DNA of 34,912 bases from Companilactobacillus kimchiensis. Lineage in GTDB: Bacteria; Bacillota; Bacilli; Lactobacillales; Lactobacillaceae. Below are positions 34,891 through 34,912 of the stretch, piece after piece. A program made the translations under genes and the position numbers. The notes beneath the pieces were generated by a model. It did not search any database. It was not told where the DNA came from and worked only from the letters and a program-made list of their open reading frames with translations. The stretch is taken from positions 8,548-43,459 of the forward strand of contig NZ_JQCF01000019.1 in NCBI RefSeq assembly GCF_001438805.1. Direction: 5' to 3'. Each line of letters begins with the position of its first letter. Within the stretch, counting starts at the first letter, position 1.

Positions 34891-34912
34891 GACCTTTGAA
34901 AACTGAACAAAG
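34891..34912 (+). other. rRNA leader with boxA-like antitermination sequence (cut by window edge)
   Basis: CCTTTGAAAACTGAACAAAG (34893-34912) matches the sequence that precedes 16S rRNA in Bacillus and lactobacilli, where TTTGAAAACT is part of the boxA antitermination site. The 16S gene itself starts beyond the window. Confidence 0.8.

Overview
The window is the chromosomal replication-origin region of a low-GC Gram-positive bacterium. The block rpmH/dnaA/dnaN/yaaA/recF/gyrB/gyrA/rpsF/ssb/rpsR/gdpP/rplI/dnaB, Firmicutes-type sigma-A promoters and Shine-Dalgarno sites, short SpoIIIJ-type YidC, GdpP and LCP proteins all point to Lactobacillaceae. A Companilactobacillus-like lactobacillus is my best guess from general look, but genus was not tested.

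Left arm (6-6095, minus strand): a lipoprotein solute-binding protein, mnmG, mnmE, yidC, rnpA and rpmH, all read away from the origin. The usual jag/khpB gene between yidC and mnmE is absent; that gap holds a strong promoter and a terminator-like hairpin ahead of mnmE. The rsmG-noc-parA-parB block that often follows mnmG is also absent.

Origin (6096-8133): DnaA boxes lie on both sides of dnaA. Downstream of dnaA, two perfect boxes are followed by a DnaA-trio-like run and an A+T-rich stretch, which is the layout of a basal unwinding system. dnaN follows and carries another perfect DnaA box inside its coding sequence.

Right arm (9271-23283, plus strand): yaaA-recF-gyrB-gyrA form a tight operon with its own promoter. 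After a terminator come rpsF-ssb-rpsR with a structured 5' leader and a perfect 16-bp parS-like palindrome in the rpsF-ssb gap. A two-gene HTH/DUF3278-type membrane unit with repeated operator-like sites is inserted next. Then gdpP-rplI-dnaB-purA (c-di-AMP turnover, ribosome, replicative helicase, AMP synthesis).

Accessory/cell-envelope part (23284-34683): an NmrA-type NAD(P)-binding protein with an Rrf2-type regulator; two unrecognised membrane-anchored extracellular proteins encoded divergently, one of them in a probable operon with a class A penicillin-binding protein that has a long charged and serine-rich C-terminal extension; an amino-acid permease; an LCP-family cell-wall protein; and an ABC-F ATPase. 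The right edge (34684-34912) is the promoter and leader of an rRNA operon whose 16S gene begins beyond the window.

Most of the window is ordinary core genome. No CRISPR array, insertion sequence, prophage or tRNA was seen. The least explained parts are the two envelope proteins next to the PBP, the hairpins at 16784-16888 and 9338-9417, the mnmE leader, and the operator-like repeats at the two small regulator loci.
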